A stretch of DNA of 9,794 nt from an uncultured Porphyromonadaceae bacterium (GTDB lineage: Bacteria; Bacteroidota; Bacteroidia; Bacteroidales; Muribaculaceae): assembly GCA_947176285.1 (NCBI GenBank), contig CAMWQF010000085.1, positions 1 to 9,794 of the forward strand. Reading direction: 5' to 3'. The translations under genes were made by a program, and so were the position numbers. The notes under the pieces were generated by a model, which was not told where the DNA came from, searched no databases, and saw nothing but the letters and a program-made list of their open reading frames with translations. Below are positions 7,135 through 9,794 of this stretch, piece by piece. Numbering within the stretch: position 1 is the stretch's first letter; every line of letters begins with the position of its first letter.

Positions 7135-8388
7135 TCAGTCTGTCTTCATGGCGACAGCCGGTGAAATAGTCATGGCACGTCGGGCAGGGAAATATATGCC
7201 GATCGCGATCATAAGTGCCATCAAAATCCAGGCGACGAGCACACTCACACAGAAGTGCACCGGCTCGAAATAGCCGTCATACCACGAGGTGAACTCGTAG
7301 TGGGTCAGGAGAAAATCTATTACTATAGCAATGGGAGTAACGAGTAATAGAAGTATTTCTCCTTCTCCTACTATTCGTCGGAAGATGTCGATCTTTGTAG
7401 CGCCGCTTACCATTCGTAGAGCAATCTCACGATTTCGCTGCTGTGTACGGAACCAGAAAGTGCCGAGTATGCCGAGGAAAATATTGAGAAGGAGAAAGAG
7501 GGCACAGACTACTGTGTTGCGAGTCTCGGCCTTTGCGTTGCGGTTGTAGTCTTCTCTTATCTTGTCAAAAGATTCGACGGAGGCGACATACCAGTTACCA
7601 ACCTTAAGATCCCCGTCAGCATCAGCCATCAGTCTTTCCATGAAGTCCTTATCCATGAAGTCTTTGACCCTTACAGACAGACCTTCCATAAATCCGAGAT
7701 AGTAGCGGGGATTAAAGTTTTCGAACATTGAAGCTCCTGCCCAGCCGTGTACGGTCTGATAATCGCTGTATTTCATCGGCTTGAAAGAAGCACGAAGTGT
7801 CAGAGTGTCCACTCCGCCTAAGACCATCTGTTTTCCATACAGAGGCTTCAGCGATCGTATTCCGGCCTTGCGTAGAAGTGCGTTGTCGCTGGGGATGATG
7901 CGTTCTTTCTGAAGTATCTCACCCAATTCTTCTGCTGACTGTCCCTCTGCACCCTCGATGCGGAATACCTTGAAGAAGTCAGGATCCACAGCTCGTCGGA
8001 GTAGGGGCGCATCCGCCATACTGAAAGTGTCAATGTCGAGTTGGTTTGTCGAATTGTTAGGATTGTAGGGTATGGCATTGGAACTCATGGTGACAGCCGA
8101 AATCTCGGGGCGTGCCTGGAGACGCTGTTTCAGTGTTAGCAGATCTGACCATCGTTCGCCTTGGTTCTCATATTCCCTGTATTCCGGGGCGGCTTCCGAG
8201 AGTTCCCTTACACGCAGAATGTAGCAATGCTCTGTGTTGAAACCGAGTGGTTCGTTTATGGTGGCCACTACGGTGTAGATCTTGTCTGCGAGCACGAAGA
8301 GTACAACGGAGACGAGCAGCATCTCAAGAGCCATCCAAATGTTGGCGCGCCATTCAGCGCGCATCTGTGTTAGTAACTTGCGTTTCAT
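7135..8388 (-). CDS. FtsX/MacB-type ABC transporter permease (second, divergent subunit)
   Basis: This 417-residue membrane protein has the four-helix MacB-type plan. One helix near the N-terminus (about 18-36) is followed by a large periplasmic domain (about 40-290), then three helices (about 291-313, 344-364, 377-400). The cytoplasmic segment after helix 2, RTQQRNREIALRMVSGATK, is the conserved FtsX coupling region that contacts the ATPase, and the end (FPARRAMTISPAVAMKTD) is typical of the family. There is no ATP-binding domain, so it needs a separate ATPase. It starts 5 bases after the first permease stops, so the two are surely co-transcribed and probably form a heterodimer. The periplasmic domain differs clearly from that of its neighbour, and the family signature is weaker than in the first permease. 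Such proteins transmit force to the periplasm and drive export from there; the substrate is unknown. Confidence 0.9.
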   Translation of the reverse strand: MKRKLLTQMRAEWRANIWMALEMLLVSVVLFVLADKIYTVVATINEPLGFNTEHCYILRVRELSEAAPEYREYENQGERWSDLLTLKQRLQARPEISAVTMSSNAIPYNPNNSTNQLDIDTFSMADAPLLRRAVDPDFFKVFRIEGAEGQSAEELGEILQKERIIPSDNALLRKAGIRSLKPLYGKQMVLGGVDTLTLRASFKPMKYSDYQTVHGWAGASMFENFNPRYYLGFMEGLSVRVKDFMDKDFMERLMADADGDLKVGNWYVASVESFDKIREDYNRNAKAETRNTVVCALFLLLNIFLGILGTFWFRTQQRNREIALRMVSGATKIDIFRRIVGEGEILLLLVTPIAIVIDFLLTHYEFTSWYDGYFEPVHFCVSVLVAWILMALMIAIGIYFPARRAMTISPAVAMKTD

Positions 8389-8393
8389 ACCGA

Positions 8394-9680
8394 TTATTTA
8401 TTGCCTCCGGAGAGTGCGTTTACGATGTTGGTTCTAGCTGCCTGCCAAGAGGGGAATATTGCCGAGATGAGGTTCATCAAGAAGCAGAATAGAAGTGCTG
8501 TCAGGAACACCTTGATATTGAATACCATCCCCAACGTCAACCCGGTAACGGTTGCTCCTCCGGCAAGGACTGTTTTACCACCGATAAAGATGAAGGCGAT
8601 GCTGAGTGAGAGTCCAATCAGTCCGGCCATGACGGTGATTATGAGGCTTTCGATGAAGATCTCGATCATGATGTCGGTACGTGTGGCTCCGAAGGCACGG
8701 CGGACTCCAATTTCCTCGCGGCGGTGGCGTAGTCGGCTCTGGGTCATGCTGCTGAGGTTTATGGCAGGTATGAGCAGAAGGATAGTATAAACCAGTAGGT
8801 CATGCCGCCAAGTGGCATCCATGTCAGGCTCCATACTGGCCCAGTAGGCGCTTACAGACGTTTTCTGGTCGTAGGGCCGATTTCGGCGGTAGAATTCCCA
8901 ACCGGCTTCCTTGACCTCGTCCTCAAACTTATCCCATACCTTATTGTATTCTTCGCGTACGGCAGGAATGTCGGCTTTGCTCTTAGGTACGACGATAGCA
9001 CTTAGAGAACCCATGTATGTACACCAGATGAACTTATCGGTGCCATTAGATGTAAGAGGTACCCAGAGATTGGCGAAAGCATGAGAGGTCATGTTGCTTA
9101 CGTCGTGCACTACTCCCTTCACTCGGTATGGCACATGGTCGATGGAAAATTCGCGACCTACACAATCTGTGGTGTCGAAGAGTTTTCGAGCGAGGGTTTC
9201 ACTGATTACTGCCACCTGTAGACCGGATTCTACGTCAGCCTCGTCATAAGGGGCGCCTGAAATGAAATTAAAATCCATCACTTTCCAGAAGCCATGGTCG
9301 GTGTCTTTCCTTTGGGCTCCGAACGGAGTCTTTCCCGGCACTGAAAGATGGCTTTCTGTATTGCTCCATGTGAAGGCTCCTACGGCTTCTGGAAGTTCCA
9401 TCTCGTAGAATGTACGTCGGATGGTCTCGTAAGACATTCCTCCGTTTGATGAATTGTTGTCCGGAGTAGATCCCCAGTCTTTATTGCCAATGGAAGCAGA
9501 GGTCTGTACGAGCCAGCGGTCGCGTGCGCTCTCAGGCGCGAATGGTACCACCTTCACTTCATCGATCATGACAATGATCATGATAAGGAATATGGCGAGA
9601 GCTGTGCCTGCAATGCTGACGATGCTCAGCAGAGGCTGCTTCTTCATAGATCCCCATGCCTGCTTGAAATATCGTATCAT
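8394..9680 (-). CDS. FtsX/MacB-type ABC transporter permease (first subunit)
   Basis: This 428-residue protein has an N-terminal cytoplasmic lead (MIRYFKQAWGSMKKQPLLS) and a first helix at about 17-38. A MacB-like periplasmic core spans about 40-290, including the motif VAVISETLARKLFDTTDCVGREF, usual for this domain. Three helices follow (about 295-315, 342-367, 385-409). The coupling region RRREEIGVRRAFGATRTDI (about 320-337) is a very clear FtsX signature, and FPSWQAARTNIVNALSGG is the usual C-terminus. It lacks an ATPase domain. The ATG at 9680 follows an A-rich leader. The nucleotide-binding subunit and a HlyD-type adaptor would be expected upstream, past the window edge; that is an inference from how such operons are usually built. 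Confidence 0.93.
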   Translation of the reverse strand: MIRYFKQAWGSMKKQPLLSIVSIAGTALAIFLIMIIVMIDEVKVVPFAPESARDRWLVQTSASIGNKDWGSTPDNNSSNGGMSYETIRRTFYEMELPEAVGAFTWSNTESHLSVPGKTPFGAQRKDTDHGFWKVMDFNFISGAPYDEADVESGLQVAVISETLARKLFDTTDCVGREFSIDHVPYRVKGVVHDVSNMTSHAFANLWVPLTSNGTDKFIWCTYMGSLSAIVVPKSKADIPAVREEYNKVWDKFEDEVKEAGWEFYRRNRPYDQKTSVSAYWASMEPDMDATWRHDLLVYTILLLIPAINLSSMTQSRLRHRREEIGVRRAFGATRTDIMIEIFIESLIITVMAGLIGLSLSIAFIFIGGKTVLAGGATVTGLTLGMVFNIKVFLTALLFCFLMNLISAIFPSWQAARTNIVNALSGGNK

Positions 9681-9689
9681 AGTTTTTTA

Positions 9690-9728
9690 GTTTTCATCGT
9701 TTCCTCGTTGTCGTCGTTTTCATCGTTG
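9690..9728 (+). repeat. Imperfect 9-base tandem repeat (GTTTTCATC type) upstream of the first permease
   Basis: Units are GTTTTCATC (9690-9698), GTTTCCTCG (9699-9707), an 8-base TTGTCGTC (9708-9715), GTTTTCATC (9716-9724) and a partial GTTG. It begins 9 bases above the permease start codon. Its second exact copy, extended to 13 bases (9716-9728), is the perfect inverse of 9781-9793. Confidence 0.65.
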
Positions 9729-9765
9729 AGAGTTGTTGAAGTCGTATTCTCCGAATAAATCATTT

Positions 9766-9794
9766 CGATGAAAACGCTGACAACGATGAAAACA
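9766..9794 (+). repeat. 9-base tandem repeat (CGATGAAAA type), inverse of 9690-9728, cut by the window edge
   Basis: Units are CGATGAAAA (9766-9774), CGCTGACAA (9775-9783), CGATGAAAA (9784-9792) and a partial CA at the edge. This is the reverse complement of the GTTTTCATC unit at 9690-9728. The 13-base arms 9716-9728 and 9781-9793 pair exactly around a 52-base loop, so the two arrays could form a stem in the transcript. The array probably continues past the window. Confidence 0.65.

Noticed and set aside
6725..7273. Plus-strand open frame of 182 codons across the tolC start and the repeat gap
   Set aside because: It crosses two well-supported genes on the other strand, and its middle (SDKSDNSDKSE, FSIPNSQ) is just the tandem repeats read as codons.
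8401..8790. Plus-strand open frame of 129 codons opposite the first permease
   Set aside because: It is the antisense of a conserved FtsX region and has no signal of its own.
9766..9794. Start of a CRISPR array
   Set aside because: Units are 9 bases long, directly adjacent and degenerate, with no spacers and no cas genes.

Overview
The window suggests a member of the Bacteroidales (phylum Bacteroidota); a gut family such as Muribaculaceae would fit but is not proven. The signs are an outer-membrane barrel with a carboxypeptidase-regulatory-like N-terminal domain and plug, a subfamily of NtrC-type regulator and HEVNN-type kinase that I associate with this phylum, AT-rich gene leaders without clear Shine-Dalgarno sites, and low-complexity heptamer and nonamer tandem repeats between genes.

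Layout. On the plus strand, 55-285 encodes a small two-helix membrane protein of unknown function, with a good hairpin terminator at 312-335. Everything else is on the minus strand and is transcribed from right to left. The order is an FtsX/MacB-type ABC permease (9680-8394), a second divergent permease (8388-7135, 5-base gap), a TolC-family outer membrane factor (7057-5567), a plug-and-barrel outer membrane protein (5387-3087), a sigma-54-dependent response regulator (2950-1622), and its histidine kinase (1631-354, overlapping the regulator by 10 bases). No mobile element, RNA gene or CRISPR array was seen.

How they may work together. The two permeases and TolC look like most of a tripartite ATP-driven export system. 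Its ATPase and HlyD-type adaptor are not in the window and probably lie beyond position 9794. The barrel protein adds a second outer-membrane component. The two-component pair is complete at motif level: the kinase has phosphoacceptor H228 and the N, G1 and G2 boxes, and the regulator has D50, Walker A, GAFTGA, Walker B and a Fis-type helix-turn-helix. The kinase has two membrane helices with almost no periplasmic loop, so it probably does not bind an extracellular ligand itself. A plausible but unproven model is an envelope-stress or transport-coupled circuit in which the kinase reads the membrane or the transporter, and the regulator activates a sigma-54 promoter outside this window.

Repeats. 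Three of the gaps between the minus-strand genes (9681-9794, 7058-7134, 2951-3086) are largely made of short tandem repeats in two nonamer types and one heptamer type. Several of them stop within a few bases of a start or stop codon. They are the least explained structure in the window.
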